DNA of 64,000 nt from Bacillota bacterium (GCA_023423335.1 JAFAFU010000025.1:1-64000), one strand, 5' to 3'. Shown: positions 17,304 to 26,530, counted from the stretch's first letter. The notes: generated by a model from the sequence alone, not told the origin. Translations and numbers: made by a program.

Positions 17304-19751
17304 ATGAATGATAAATTTACTGAAAATGCGAAAAGTGCGATCAACCTGGCAAAGGAGGTGGCATACCGCCTTTCCCACAATTATATCGGGACGGAGCACC
17401 TGCTGATCGGGTTGATGGAGGTTGACGGAGTAGCCTCCAAGGTATTGGAGGAAAACGGAGTCAACGTAGAAAAAGTATTGGAATTAGTGAACCAGCTGAT
17501 TGCGCCGAACAGCGGCGTGGAGATGATGGATGCCGGCAGCTTTACTCCCAGGGCAAAAAGGATTCTGGATCAAAGCTATAAAGAAGCCGCCAGATTTAAG
17601 GCACAGCTGGTCGGGACAGAACATATCCTCATTGCATTAATCAAAGAAACGGATTGTATTGCAGTCCGTCTCTTGAATACTTTGGGAGTCAATATCCAGA
17701 AGGTATATATTGATATCCTGACCGCTACCGGCGTGGATGTCAGCTCGGCAAAAAATGATTATTCTACCGGGAAGAACAATAAGGGCAAAGCGAAATCCGC
17801 CACTCCTACTCTGGACCAGTACAGCCGGGATTTAACGGAATTTGCCCGCGAAGGCAAATTAGACCCGGTTATCGGCCGCGAGAACGAAATACAGAGAGTC
17901 GTTCAGATCCTGAGCAGAAGAACAAAGAACAATCCCTGCCTCGTCGGCGAGCCCGGCGTCGGTAAAACAGCGATTGCCGAAGGTCTTGCATTAAAGATTG
18001 TGGAAGGAAATATTCCGGATACCATTAAGGAGAAGAGAGTTGTCACCCTGGATCTGTCCGGTATGGTAGCAGGCTCCAAATACCGCGGAGAATTCGAGGA
18101 GAGAATTAAGAAGGTGATCGCCGAGGTGATCGGGGATGGAAATGTCCTGCTATTCATTGATGAGATCCATACCATCATCGGCGCGGGCGGAGCAGAGGGA
18201 GCTATAGATGCATCCAATATCCTGAAGCCGTCTCTGGCAAGGGGCGAACTGCAGATCATTGGTGCAACGACAAGGGAAGAATACCGTAAATATATTGAGA
18301 AGGATGCGGCATTAGAGAGAAGATTCCAGCCGGTGGTGGTGGATGAACCCTCGGAGGATGAGGCCATCCAGATTTTATTCGGTTTAAGAGACAAATACGA
18401 AGCGCATCATCAGGTCCGTATCACGGACTCCGCTTTAATTGCTGCTGTAAAGCTGTCCAGCCGATACATCAATGACCGGTATCTTCCGGACAAGGCGATT
18501 GACTTAATGGATGAAGCAGCCTCCAAGGTACGTCTGAGTACCTACACCTCATCACCGGCAGTAAAGGATTTGGAACAGGAAATCAAACGCCTGGAGGAGG
18601 AGAAGGAAAAGGCGATCAAGGAAGAAGCTTACGAGAAGGCGGGAGAGATTAAGAAACAGCAGGAGGCCGCCCAGGAAAAATTAGAGAAGCAGAAGGTTCT
18701 TGACGATAAGCAGCGCCTGGAGAAGCAACTGGTAGTCAGTGAGAATGAAATTGCTGAGATTATCTCCAGCTGGACGAAGATACCGGTCAAGAAGCTGGCA
18801 GAAGAGGAGACAGAACGGCTCCAGAATCTTGAGAATATCCTGCATCAGAGAGTGGTTGGGCAGGAAGAGGCGGTGGGCTCTGTTGCCAGGGCAATCCGCC
18901 GTGGCAGAGTCGGCTTAAAGGATCCGAACCGTCCGATCGGCTCCTTCCTGTTCTTAGGACCCACCGGTGTCGGTAAGACCGAGCTTTCCAAGGCGTTATC
19001 CGAGGCAATGTTTGGCAGTGAAAATGCCATCATACGGGTAGATATGTCGGAATATATGGAGAAGCACAGCGTCAGCAAACTGATCGGTTCCCCTCCGGGA
19101 TATGTAGGTTATGATGAGGGAGGCCAGCTGAGTGAGAAGGTAAGGCAGAACCCTTATTCCGTTATATTGTTTGATGAAGTGGAAAAGGCGCATCCCGATG
19201 TGTTCAATATCCTTCTGCAGGTCTTGGATGACGGCCATATCACCGATGCCCAGGGACGCAGGGTCAGTTTCAAAAATACAATTATTATTATGACCTCCAA
19301 TGCCGGGGCACAAAATATCATTTCACCGAAACGGCTTGGGTTCACCTCTGTAGTTGATGACAAGGAGGATTACAAGCGTATGAAGGATGGCGTTATGGAT
19401 GAGGTTAAGAGGATATTCAAGCCGGAATTTATTAACCGTATTGATGAAATCATCGTTTTCCATGCGCTGACCAGGGAGAATATCAGAAGTATTGTGGCGA
19501 TTATGGTACGGACCATTGCGAAACGCAGCAAATCGCAGATGAATATAACTCTCGTAACCAGTGATGAAGTGATCGGGCACCTGGCAGAGGTCGGGTATGA
19601 CGAAAAATATGGGGCCAGACCATTAAGACGGGCGATACAAACAAATATTGAAGATAAGCTGGCAGAGGCCATATTGGCGGCTGCGATCAAGGAGGGCGAT
19701 ACGGTCAGCGTGGAGTATCTTGATAATGAGATTGTGCTAAAAGCGAAATAA
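17304..19751 (+). CDS. clpC: ATP-dependent Clp protease ATP-binding subunit ClpC
   Basis: An 815-aa AAA+ unfoldase. Two N-terminal Clp repeats occupy residues 1-145 (FTENAKSAINLAKEVAYRLSH...GTEHLLIGL and GTEHILIALI). The first AAA domain has GEPGVGKTAIAEG and LLFIDEIHT. A middle region contains a UVR coiled coil (about residues 405-460). The second AAA domain has GPTGVGKTELSKAL and VILFDEVEKAHP. It delivers phospho-arginine-tagged or adaptor-bound proteins to ClpP. ATG at 17304 is favoured because GGAGG lies 8 bases upstream; the TTG at 17250 would add 18 atypical residues. The last residues lack any additional domain. Confidence 0.97.
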   Translation: MNDKFTENAKSAINLAKEVAYRLSHNYIGTEHLLIGLMEVDGVASKVLEENGVNVEKVLELVNQLIAPNSGVEMMDAGSFTPRAKRILDQSYKEAARFKAQLVGTEHILIALIKETDCIAVRLLNTLGVNIQKVYIDILTATGVDVSSAKNDYSTGKNNKGKAKSATPTLDQYSRDLTEFAREGKLDPVIGRENEIQRVVQILSRRTKNNPCLVGEPGVGKTAIAEGLALKIVEGNIPDTIKEKRVVTLDLSGMVAGSKYRGEFEERIKKVIAEVIGDGNVLLFIDEIHTIIGAGGAEGAIDASNILKPSLARGELQIIGATTREEYRKYIEKDAALERRFQPVVVDEPSEDEAIQILFGLRDKYEAHHQVRITDSALIAAVKLSSRYINDRYLPDKAIDLMDEAASKVRLSTYTSSPAVKDLEQEIKRLEEEKEKAIKEEAYEKAGEIKKQQEAAQEKLEKQKVLDDKQRLEKQLVVSENEIAEIISSWTKIPVKKLAEEETERLQNLENILHQRVVGQEEAVGSVARAIRRGRVGLKDPNRPIGSFLFLGPTGVGKTELSKALSEAMFGSENAIIRVDMSEYMEKHSVSKLIGSPPGYVGYDEGGQLSEKVRQNPYSVILFDEVEKAHPDVFNILLQVLDDGHITDAQGRRVSFKNTIIIMTSNAGAQNIISPKRLGFTSVVDDKEDYKRMKDGVMDEVKRIFKPEFINRIDEIIVFHALTRENIRSIVAIMVRTIAKRSKSQMNITLVTSDEVIGHLAEVGYDEKYGARPLRRAIQTNIEDKLAEAILAAAIKEGDTVSVEYLDNEIVLKAK

Positions 19752-19777
19752 CGGGTAGTAATTATTTTTAGAAATAG

Positions 19778-19806
19778 TAGAAATTGGCTTTATTATCGTT
19801 TATAAT
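19778..19806 (+). promoter_or_regulatory. Possible promoter for the radA transcription unit
   Basis: TAGAAA (19778-19783) and a consensus TATAAT (19801-19806) are 17 bases apart, in the 142-base gap after clpC. The -35 matches at 4 of 6 positions. Confidence 0.4.
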
Positions 19807-19893
19807 ATCAGTATAAGTTCCAATAAGGCTGATGAATAAGAATGGTTTTCCGCTACAGTAAGATCAGGTAAATACTATTAGGAGGGTCATATA

Positions 19894-20307
19894 ATGGCTG
19901 TTATTGAAGAGTTAATACGCAAAGAAAGTGACGGGACAATTAGCTTTGGTAATTACAAATTAGAGGTTAAGTCTAAGATTTCCGATTTTGAGCATGAAGG
20001 AGATCTGTATAAAGTGAAGACATATGGTAAGATTACAAAGCTTGAGAAAAATGGTATGTTTGTCTATGAATCGATGCCCGGAACAGCTGTATTTCACCTG
20101 GAACAAAAGGACAACGAAATTAGCTTTCAAGTAGACGGGAAGGATACGGCGCAGATTACCCTGGAACTTGAGGCTGAGAAGGAATATGAGATATTTAAGA
20201 ATGACTCTTATCTTGGTAAGATGAAAACAAATTTAGGCGGAAAGCTTATCTTCTCCGTGGAGCTCAGTGAAGATGAGAAAGCGTATATAAAGGTGGTTAA
20301 ACTCTAA
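19894..20307 (+). CDS. Conserved hypothetical protein upstream of radA
   Basis: A 137-aa acidic, soluble protein without signal peptide or membrane segment. The N-terminal half reads as a curled beta sheet (FGNYKLEVKSKISDFEHEGDLYKVKTYGKITKLEKNGMFVYES). The second half has alternating hydrophobic strands (ITLELEAEKEYEIFKNDSYLGKMKTNLGGKLIFSVEL) recalling an Ig-like or carbohydrate-binding sandwich. I recognise no characterised family. Similar short proteins next to radA have sometimes been labelled endosialidase in Clostridia, but nothing here supports that activity. AGGAGG precedes the ATG. Its stop directly abuts the radA start, so the two are probably translated together. Confidence 0.85.
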   Translation: MAVIEELIRKESDGTISFGNYKLEVKSKISDFEHEGDLYKVKTYGKITKLEKNGMFVYESMPGTAVFHLEQKDNEISFQVDGKDTAQITLELEAEKEYEIFKNDSYLGKMKTNLGGKLIFSVELSEDEKAYIKVVKL

Positions 20308-21669
20308 ATGGCGAAACCAAAGACCGTGTTTTACTGCAAGGAATGCGGCCATGAATCGGCAAAATGGATAGGGCAGTGTCCCGGCTGCAAGCAATGGGAT
20401 ACCTTTGTAGAAGAGCCGGTAATCAGGAAGAGTACGGCGGCGGCTGGGCTTCGGAATGTCAAAGAACCGGAGCTGATCTCAAGGATCAAGGCAGAAGCCG
20501 AGTCGAGGCTGAACTCCGGGATTGGTGAACTGGACCGGGTACTAGGCGGAGGCATCGTACAGGGAAGCCTGGTTTTAGTCGGAGGCGATCCGGGTATCGG
20601 TAAATCGACTCTGCTGCTCCAGATGTGCCGTGTTATCGTAAATGCGGGTAAAAAAATTATATATATCTCCGGGGAAGAATCTTTAAATCAGATAAAAATG
20701 AGAGCGGAGAGGCTCGGCCCTTTTAACGGCGAGCTTCTTCTCCTTTGTGAAACCAATCTGGATTTGATTGAGGAAGCGATCGGGAAGCATAAACCGGATA
20801 TTGTCGTGATTGACTCTATTCAGACAATGTTCAAGGAAGAAGTATCCTCTGCTCCGGGAAGTGTCAGTCAGGTCAGGGAAGTAACCGGAGCGCTGCTCCG
20901 TATTGCCAAAGGTTCAGGTATCACGATATTTATCATTGGCCATGTGACAAAGGAAGGAATGGTTGCCGGTCCGAGGGTATTGGAACATATGGTGGATACA
21001 GTTCTCTATTTTGAGGGGGACAATTATGCATCCTATCGTGTACTTCGGGCGGTCAAAAACCGATTCGGCTCTACGAATGAGATCGGCGTCTTTGAGATGC
21101 AGCATACCGGGCTGGTTGAGGTGAAGAATCCTTCGGAATACATGCTGAAGGGCAGACCGGAAGGCGAACCGGGCTCGGCCGTATCCGCGTCCATTGAAGG
21201 GACAAGACCCATCCTCGTCGAGGTACAGGCTTTGGTTTGCAGGACAAATTTTAATATGCCGAGAAGGACCGCCGCCGGTACGGACTATAACCGTGTTAAT
21301 CTGCTGATGGCGGTACTGGAAAAGCGCCTGGGCTTTCAAATGGCAGATTGCGATGCCTATGTCAATGTGGCGGGTGGTATGAAGATTTCGGAACCGGCTT
21401 TGGATTTGGCCATTGTCAGTTCCATCCTGTCCAGCTATAAGAACATCACGATTGATAACCGAACGGTTTTGTTTGGTGAAGTTGGATTGACCGGTGAGAT
21501 CAGAGCAGTAAATATGGCGGAGCAGCGGGTAGTCGAAGCGAAGAAAATGGGCTTTGAGGTTTGCATCCTGCCCCAGGCGAATAAGGAGCATATCAAGGCT
21601 TCGGATATAAAGCTGATCGGAGTGAAGAATATACAGGAGGTTATGAAGCTGTTATCGGGAGCGCAATAG
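20308..21669 (+). CDS. radA: DNA repair protein RadA (Sms)
   Basis: A 453-aa protein with an N-terminal zinc finger (CKECGHESAKWIGQCPGC), a RecA-like ATPase domain (GGDPGIGKSTLLLQ and VVIDSIQT), the RadA-specific KNRFGS motif, and a C-terminal Lon-like domain (VNVAGGMKISEPALDLAIVSSILSS). RadA acts in branch migration of recombination intermediates. Length is normal. In many Bacillota radA follows clpC, as it does here, though one small gene intervenes. Confidence 0.97.
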   Translation: MAKPKTVFYCKECGHESAKWIGQCPGCKQWDTFVEEPVIRKSTAAAGLRNVKEPELISRIKAEAESRLNSGIGELDRVLGGGIVQGSLVLVGGDPGIGKSTLLLQMCRVIVNAGKKIIYISGEESLNQIKMRAERLGPFNGELLLLCETNLDLIEEAIGKHKPDIVVIDSIQTMFKEEVSSAPGSVSQVREVTGALLRIAKGSGITIFIIGHVTKEGMVAGPRVLEHMVDTVLYFEGDNYASYRVLRAVKNRFGSTNEIGVFEMQHTGLVEVKNPSEYMLKGRPEGEPGSAVSASIEGTRPILVEVQALVCRTNFNMPRRTAAGTDYNRVNLLMAVLEKRLGFQMADCDAYVNVAGGMKISEPALDLAIVSSILSSYKNITIDNRTVLFGEVGLTGEIRAVNMAEQRVVEAKKMGFEVCILPQANKEHIKASDIKLIGVKNIQEVMKLLSGAQ

Positions 21670-21707
21670 TTACAGTTACTGTGTCAGAAATAAATCGGGG
21701 GATAACA

Positions 21708-22163
21708 ATGAAGGATATGGTAAACGAAAGAATACTACAGTTGAGTTCAGCACAGGAACGCCTGATTCAAGCTGCAGACATCATGGATCAATTGAGCCGC
21801 TCGCAGTTATTGATCGAGAAGCATTCCTATGAGGCCATTAATACTACGGATATGGTTCTGAGCCTGTCAAAAGAGGGAATGAGTCTTGTTAGATCGCTGA
21901 AAGAAGGGGGCGAAGCATACATAGCAAATCCTTCCACGGAGGGAAAGGACAGGTTGCTCCTGTTATTAAATGACTTAAATGGCCTGCTGCATAAAATCAT
22001 GGAAGCGGCATCTACGGACAATGAGCTTCTGCATTCCATAGAGAAGGTGGCGGATACCCAATACGGCCTCACGGATGGCCTGAAAGAGTCCATCCATGTG
22101 GTAAGCCAAAGTGTTGAACAGGCCGCAGCCTGTGCAGAAATGGTTATGGCAATGGATATATAA
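21708..22163 (+). CDS. Helical hypothetical protein (chemoreceptor-signalling-like coiled coil)
   Basis: A 151-aa protein, almost entirely amphipathic helix with Ala/Ser/Leu heptads (NERILQLSSAQERLIQAADIMDQLSRSQ; LKESIHVVSQSVEQAAACAEM). The pattern recalls the signalling region of methyl-accepting proteins, but the conserved hairpin tip is absent and there is no membrane segment. I do not recognise a named family. ATG at 21708 follows a GGGGG ribosome binding site; the GTG at 21681 is the longer alternative. It lies 38 bases after radA. Confidence 0.7.
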   Translation: MKDMVNERILQLSSAQERLIQAADIMDQLSRSQLLIEKHSYEAINTTDMVLSLSKEGMSLVRSLKEGGEAYIANPSTEGKDRLLLLLNDLNGLLHKIMEAASTDNELLHSIEKVADTQYGLTDGLKESIHVVSQSVEQAAACAEMVMAMDI

Positions 22164-22200
22164 GATCGGTAAAGTCTGGGTCCGAAACATTAAAATTATA

Positions 22201-22229
22201 TTGACAATTTAGACAATTCATAGTACTAT
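22201..22229 (+). promoter_or_regulatory. Promoter of tRNA-Trp
   Basis: Perfect TTGACA (22201-22206), a 17-base spacer, and TACTAT (22224-22229), placed 17 bases upstream of the tRNA. Confidence 0.75.
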
Positions 22230-22246
22230 AAATAAGCGACATAAAT

Positions 22247-22319
22247 AGGGGTATAGTTCAGCTGGTAGAATAACGGTCTCCAAAACCGCAGGTCGTGGGT
22301 TCAAATCCTACTGCCCCTG
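22247..22319 (+). tRNA. tRNA-Trp (CCA anticodon)
   Basis: A 73-nt cloverleaf. The acceptor stem AGGGGTA pairs with TGCCCCT (one G-U pair), followed by discriminator G. The D-arm is around AGCTGGTAGA. The anticodon loop CTCCAAA has anticodon CCA. The T-arm contains GTGGGTTCAAATCCTAC. The CCA tail is not encoded. It has its own promoter and terminator. Confidence 0.95.
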
Positions 22320-22343
22320 TAGATAGGTCCTGAAGGACGCATT

Positions 22344-22382
22344 AAAAAGCCCTGAAACCATTGGTTTCAGGGCTTTTTTTCT
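22344..22382. terminator. Bidirectional terminator between tRNA-Trp and the LRR gene
   Basis: A 16-bp-class stem built on AAAAAGCCCTGAAACC and its complement GGTTTCAGGGCTTTTTT has a 4-base loop and T-runs on both strands. It can stop the tRNA transcript and the convergent minus-strand gene. Confidence 0.92.
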
Positions 22383-24921
22383 ATTCATAAAACACTTCTG
22401 TAATGCTCTTAAATGCATCCTGTCCTATTTTTGTTACTGAAGCAGGAACCGTAATGGATTTTACATTTCCAAAGCCGGAGTCAAATACCATCGGTTCAAT
22501 CTCGATAACCCCAAAAGGAATGATAAAGGTCTCAAGCGCATAATAATTATTTTTTGCCAAAAGCTCTTGCTGTTCATTATAATTCAGATGGTGAAAGTCG
22601 TTTGACAGTGAGAAAATTCCTGAATCAATTGTCTTACATTTCCCGGACCATACGATATGTTTGACTTTCTCGCCAAATACCCCTAATTCGACCTTGGTAA
22701 CAGAATCATTCAGAATAATCGTTTCAGCATTGCATTCACGAAATGCACCGAAGTTGATCTGTGTTACGTCATAGCTATAACTACCGTGTTTTACTGTAGA
22801 TTTTATTTTTATTTCTTTCAGCTCTACATCTGCACCTGCCACAGCCACTGTGCCATTTTTTGATCCTGCTTTTTTGGTAACCCGATATAATATCCCATCC
22901 TCGATAAACCTGTCAAACTGGGTGCTTCCATTTTCCAGTATCTGAAAATCCGCATATAAATAGCTGTAATTAGCAGCGGAATAAGGCTCTTCCGAAAAAC
23001 TGTAACTGTATCGAATTACATTATTATATGCATTTACACAGTTTTTGGGGACATAGATCACTGCCTGGAAGGAAAGCAGACCGCCGTCTCCATTCCAGCT
23101 TTTAATCCATTCAGGCGGTTTCGTTCCCAAAAACACAATGCTTTTCATGTTCTTCAATATACCAAGGTAACCGACTTCTCCTGTAATTGTCTTCGGGAAG
23201 GTAATCTTCGTAATTTTATTATTTGCATATTTATCACTGATAATCGGAACCTCGGGATGGTCCGGATCTGCGCATGCACCGGTTACCTTATAGCTTACAT
23301 TACCAAAGGAAATCGTTTCCGGAATGCTCAGCTCTTTCGTCGTGTCCTTAGGTTTTACGGAATATAAAGAAACTGTCTTAAGCTTTGCATTGTTGATACG
23401 GTAAGTATAGATATCCTTCGTAATGAGCTTATTTGCTACTGTAACCTTGACTGCCTTAAGAAGGCCCGAGGTTCTTGTATAAGCTATCGCATACGCGGTG
23501 CCTGCCTGCTTCGGATTAATGGTGCCGTTACTTGACAGCTCAAAAATATCAGGATCGGAGGAAAACCAAAATACTGTTTCATTGGAGCCCTTCGTCAGCG
23601 TACCGGTCAGCTTATAGGTTTTATAGGTATCCAACTGCAGGCTGTTCTTACTTACGGAAAGCTTTGCAGCCTTAACGACATTCTTAGCTTCAATCACCTT
23701 CGCTTTACTTCCAAGCAATGCTTTGTAGCTGGAAACGGAAGCTTTATTTACTTTAACCGTGGCGCCGCTTTTGATGGCCGAAGAAATATTACTGATTGGT
23801 TTTTTATTCAGGAAAGTTACAAGATCAAAGCCTTTCAGTGAGTCTTTACCTAAGGTTTTAATTGTTGCCGGTAAAATAATACTGTTTTCATTTTCCGAAC
23901 TACCATAAAATGCCCGGGCTGAAATAGTGGTCACTCCTTCGGGAATAGAAACGAACCGGAGATTACTGGCATGGTTCTCATCGGTAGTCAAAAAAGAAGG
24001 TATGATCCTGCAATTTTTTGATAAATAAAGAAGCTCCACCTTATAGTCAAATACCCCCGATTCCATCTCTGTCACACTATCCGGAACTTTAACAGCGGTA
24101 GCTCCGCAGGCAATTAAACCAAACGTACATAATTTTGTCAGCTTATAGGTATAGCCGTTATTGATTACTTCTTCCGGAAGTGCAAGATAGGAGTAATCAA
24201 GCATACCCGTAACTCCGATAAGCTGTACTGCTCCTGTTTTTCCCTTTGCCGAAGAGATAACCTGATAAATCAAACCATCCATAGAAAAGCATCCATATTC
24301 TATATTTGACGTTTCGGCAGCTGCAATTGTGGGTGTTAAATCAATCGTATTCTCATAAAGGTCACTCCAGACACCATAATTCATATATTCGTGAATTACC
24401 TTGGAATATGCTGCTTCCATACCTTCCGGAACGATAAACAAAAAATCAGAACGGAAGGAAAGGTTAGTTAAGCTTACATTAATTTCTTCCGGTACCGATT
24501 TGCCCCGGAACTCTATGGTACTCAGATTCTTAAATTCACCCTGGTATATAGTCAGTGTTCCTGAAAAATTTTCTGCAAAGCTAAGCTTTGTGATACCTTG
24601 ATAAAATGCATCATATGGCTCATGAGAATAGATCCAGTCAATACTCATATCCGCAATCCTGTATTCTGATCCGTTAATTACTACAGAGCCCGGAATGAAT
24701 AACTCTTTTATAACCTTTGTGCTATCCAGGCCAATCAGAGCCGCTTCCTTCTGCTCCTCATTCAGGATTTTATAGCAATAGATACCATCCTTATATATGG
24801 TATTCTCCTTCGCTGTACCTGCCTTTGCCGGCAGCAGTACAGTAAAGCCTAAGATTATAAAAAATAAAATGACTTTCACGTTCTTAAATGAACCGGTTTT
24901 ATTCTGCCTTTCCGTTAACAT
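22381..24921 (-). CDS. BspA-like leucine-rich repeat surface protein with Ig-like domain
   Basis: An 846-aa exported protein. The signal peptide is VILFFIILGFTVLLPAKAGTA. Two similar halves contain BspA-type (LRR_5) repeats such as VPDSVTEMESGVFDY, IPEGVTTISARAFYGS and VPASVTKIGQDAF. Between them, about residues 410-490, lies a bacterial Ig-like (Big2) module with GTLTKGSNETVFWFSSDP and INPKQAGTAYAIAYT. Each half starts with a segment of the form TIYKDGIYCYKI or DIYTYRINNAKL. There is no sortase signal or C-terminal membrane helix, so it is secreted or held non-covalently. Such proteins often mediate adhesion, but the ligand is unknown. GAAAGGAG precedes the ATG. Confidence 0.85.
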   Translation of the reverse strand: MLTERQNKTGSFKNVKVILFFIILGFTVLLPAKAGTAKENTIYKDGIYCYKILNEEQKEAALIGLDSTKVIKELFIPGSVVINGSEYRIADMSIDWIYSHEPYDAFYQGITKLSFAENFSGTLTIYQGEFKNLSTIEFRGKSVPEEINVSLTNLSFRSDFLFIVPEGMEAAYSKVIHEYMNYGVWSDLYENTIDLTPTIAAAETSNIEYGCFSMDGLIYQVISSAKGKTGAVQLIGVTGMLDYSYLALPEEVINNGYTYKLTKLCTFGLIACGATAVKVPDSVTEMESGVFDYKVELLYLSKNCRIIPSFLTTDENHASNLRFVSIPEGVTTISARAFYGSSENENSIILPATIKTLGKDSLKGFDLVTFLNKKPISNISSAIKSGATVKVNKASVSSYKALLGSKAKVIEAKNVVKAAKLSVSKNSLQLDTYKTYKLTGTLTKGSNETVFWFSSDPDIFELSSNGTINPKQAGTAYAIAYTRTSGLLKAVKVTVANKLITKDIYTYRINNAKLKTVSLYSVKPKDTTKELSIPETISFGNVSYKVTGACADPDHPEVPIISDKYANNKITKITFPKTITGEVGYLGILKNMKSIVFLGTKPPEWIKSWNGDGGLLSFQAVIYVPKNCVNAYNNVIRYSYSFSEEPYSAANYSYLYADFQILENGSTQFDRFIEDGILYRVTKKAGSKNGTVAVAGADVELKEIKIKSTVKHGSYSYDVTQINFGAFRECNAETIILNDSVTKVELGVFGEKVKHIVWSGKCKTIDSGIFSLSNDFHHLNYNEQQELLAKNNYYALETFIIPFGVIEIEPMVFDSGFGNVKSITVPASVTKIGQDAFKSITEVFYE

Positions 24922-25104
24922 GTCATACTCCTTTCATGTAAAGTTAAAATATTTGTATTAAAACGGTAGAAATGTTAATTATGATAAAAATTTTAAGCTG
25001 CAGTCATGTCAAACAAATGTCAATTTTCCCTAAGCAGGGAGCTGCATCATCCTTGGGCATCAGTTTATTATTCAATTTCATCAAAGTCAAAATCCTTTTT
25101 GTAT

Positions 25105-25260
25105 TTATGTAAAACTGCGCTTATTAGCCCCATTCGTTGCCCGGTTTTTTGCCGAGATAGGTTTAGGGTTCTTAGTTCTCTTATTGGATGGACGTCTAGC
25201 CTTGGCATTGATGGCCTCCTGCATTACTTCTTCATCGATATCTTCATGAGGTGTGTCCAT
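25105..25260 (-). pseudogene. Small ORF or gene remnant
   Basis: On the minus strand, ATG at 25260 opens a 51-codon frame (MDTPHEDIDEEVMQEAINAK, then a very basic Arg/Lys/Asn tail). The same frame is open upstream without a start codon back to 25410 and reads as protein-like sequence (YDTRIPFYARKWLSGFK). No ribosome binding site precedes the ATG. This looks like the 3' end of a decayed gene, but a real small protein cannot be excluded. I do not recognise the family. Confidence 0.3.
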
Positions 25261-25414
25261 TTTAAATCCTGAAAGCCATTTTCTTGCGTAGAACGGTATT
25301 CTTGTATCGTAGCAGCGGGAATTGTAAAAATTAAGAAAAAGATAAGAGATGTAAGATAATGTTAATAAATTAGTATATTTATCTAAAGAGCTGATAAAAT
25401 GAGAACACTACTAC

Positions 25415-25510
25415 GGTATCCCGGAAGTGAGCAGTGGATAGGTCACGGGCAGAAGATAAGCACCCCGGCCAGAGCAGAAAACTCGCTTCCCCGGGCCGAA
25501 GTGCTGTGGA
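25415..25510. other. GC-rich foldable patch in AT-rich intergenic DNA
   Basis: CCGGAAGTGAGC (25421-25432) can pair with GCTTCC-type sequence at about 25482-25495 to form an imperfect stem enclosing further GC-rich sequence. Flanking DNA is AT-rich and non-coding. The patch could be a structured RNA or an element remnant. No known RNA family was recognised. Confidence 0.25.
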
Positions 25511-25540
25511 TGAATTATTGATATAATTTTAGTCAGTACA

Positions 25541-25570
25541 TAAATAAGGGCCGCCTACTATAGGCAGCCC
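25541..25570 (-). terminator. Terminator of the small secreted-protein gene
   Basis: GGGC...GCCTA at 25548-25557 pairs with TAGGC...GCCC at 25561-25570 (3-base loop, one internal mismatch). On the minus strand it is followed by TTATTTATG. It lies just after the stop of the minus-strand gene. Confidence 0.65.
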
Positions 25571-25579
25571 GGGCCGTAC

Positions 25580-26041
25580 TTAACGGATGTAGGTCAATCC
25601 TTGATAGTTAGCAATACGAATATCTGTTATAGCAATAACGACGATTAAATAGTTGGCATCAGATGAGATTGGGTCTAAATTGTGATTAAAAAAGCCCCAG
25701 TATGTATCAAGTGTTTCAGTGTATATTAAATGCATGGTTGGTTCTAGTTTATATATTTGTACAGTAAATGAAGCAAATGGTCCACGTTCTGCTAAATTAA
25801 ATTCTGTGAAAAAAGCATGTCCAGCTGGCACAAACCATAATTGTGCATTAGTTGTATCTTGTAATATTACACTCCGATTAGCAGCTAGATGATATGGGTC
25901 TGGCTGATACGCGAACATCTTTGAGCTACCATCACTATAAATTAATACAGGTACTGAGGCAGCAAGTGCAGTTGTAGCTGGCATAATAAATAAGATTGAA
26001 GCAAATAGAAGTACAGTAATTTTTTTAAAATACTTTTTCAT
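25580..26041 (-). CDS. Small secreted hypothetical protein
   Basis: A 153-aa protein with a clear signal peptide (KKITVLLFASILFIMPATTALAAS) and a mature part of about 125 residues predicted to be all-beta with many aromatic residues (LWFVPAGHAFFTEFNL, TLDTYWGFFNHNLD). No Cys, no anchor and no recognised family. ATG at 26041 is chosen because AAAGGTGGT lies 7 bases upstream; GTG at 26053 overlaps that site. It is a single gene with its own terminator. Confidence 0.75.
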   Translation of the reverse strand: MKKYFKKITVLLFASILFIMPATTALAASVPVLIYSDGSSKMFAYQPDPYHLAANRSVILQDTTNAQLWFVPAGHAFFTEFNLAERGPFASFTVQIYKLEPTMHLIYTETLDTYWGFFNHNLDPISSDANYLIVVIAITDIRIANYQGLTYIR

Positions 26042-26392
26042 AATATGTACCACCTTTCTTTAAGCTTAAGGGAATGATTGGCTACAACAAAATTATACAT
26101 ATATATCCATTAAATGGCAATTAAATTTGGAAATATTAAGAAAAAAGTAAGAAATTGATACACACCTTACCTGCAAGGAGGACGATACAATGCAAAGGGA
26201 AGCTTAAGCTTACTAATCCATGTAGTAAGTCAAAGATTGATACAGACACAGGAGCAATAAGTTGGCCCATAGGATGCCTCCTACGAAGGCTAAAGGATTT
26301 TTTAAAATACGAGCTTTAAAATTACATTTATAGTAACATTAAGCATATTAATTGTATAATTTTAAGAAATTATAGGGAATATTAGCAATTTT
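26042..26392. other. Intergenic region before the large cluster
   Basis: Divergent spacer. It contains AT-rich sequence, an isolated AAGGAGG followed by only a 5-codon frame (26178-26209), and no recognisable riboswitch or RNA gene. Confidence 0.4.
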
Positions 26393-26423
26393 ATTTGTAA
26401 TTTATTACAAATAAGACTATAAT
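26393..26423 (+). promoter_or_regulatory. Promoter with overlapping palindrome, large cluster
   Basis: TTGTAA (26395-26400), 17 bases, then consensus TATAAT (26418-26423). The perfect inverted repeat ATTTGTAA-TTTA-TTACAAAT (26393-26412) covers the -35 element and the spacer and is well placed for a repressor. It is about 108 bases before the first gene of the cluster. Confidence 0.6.
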
Positions 26424-26530
26424 TAGGAGTAAATTGGAAAACTTTTAAACGCGAGTTCTTCTGGGAGATCATTGTAATGGTTTGAGTGGCCGGTCATATC
26501 TTTCGGGGGAGGAAAAGAAAGGATGGGATA

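Noticed and set aside
20914..21591. 225-aa minus-strand frame inside radA
   Set aside because: Antisense to a certain gene; no ribosome binding site and no domain.
25006..25272. 88-aa plus-strand frame
   Set aside because: No ribosome binding site and unconvincing composition; the opposite strand reads more like (decayed) protein.
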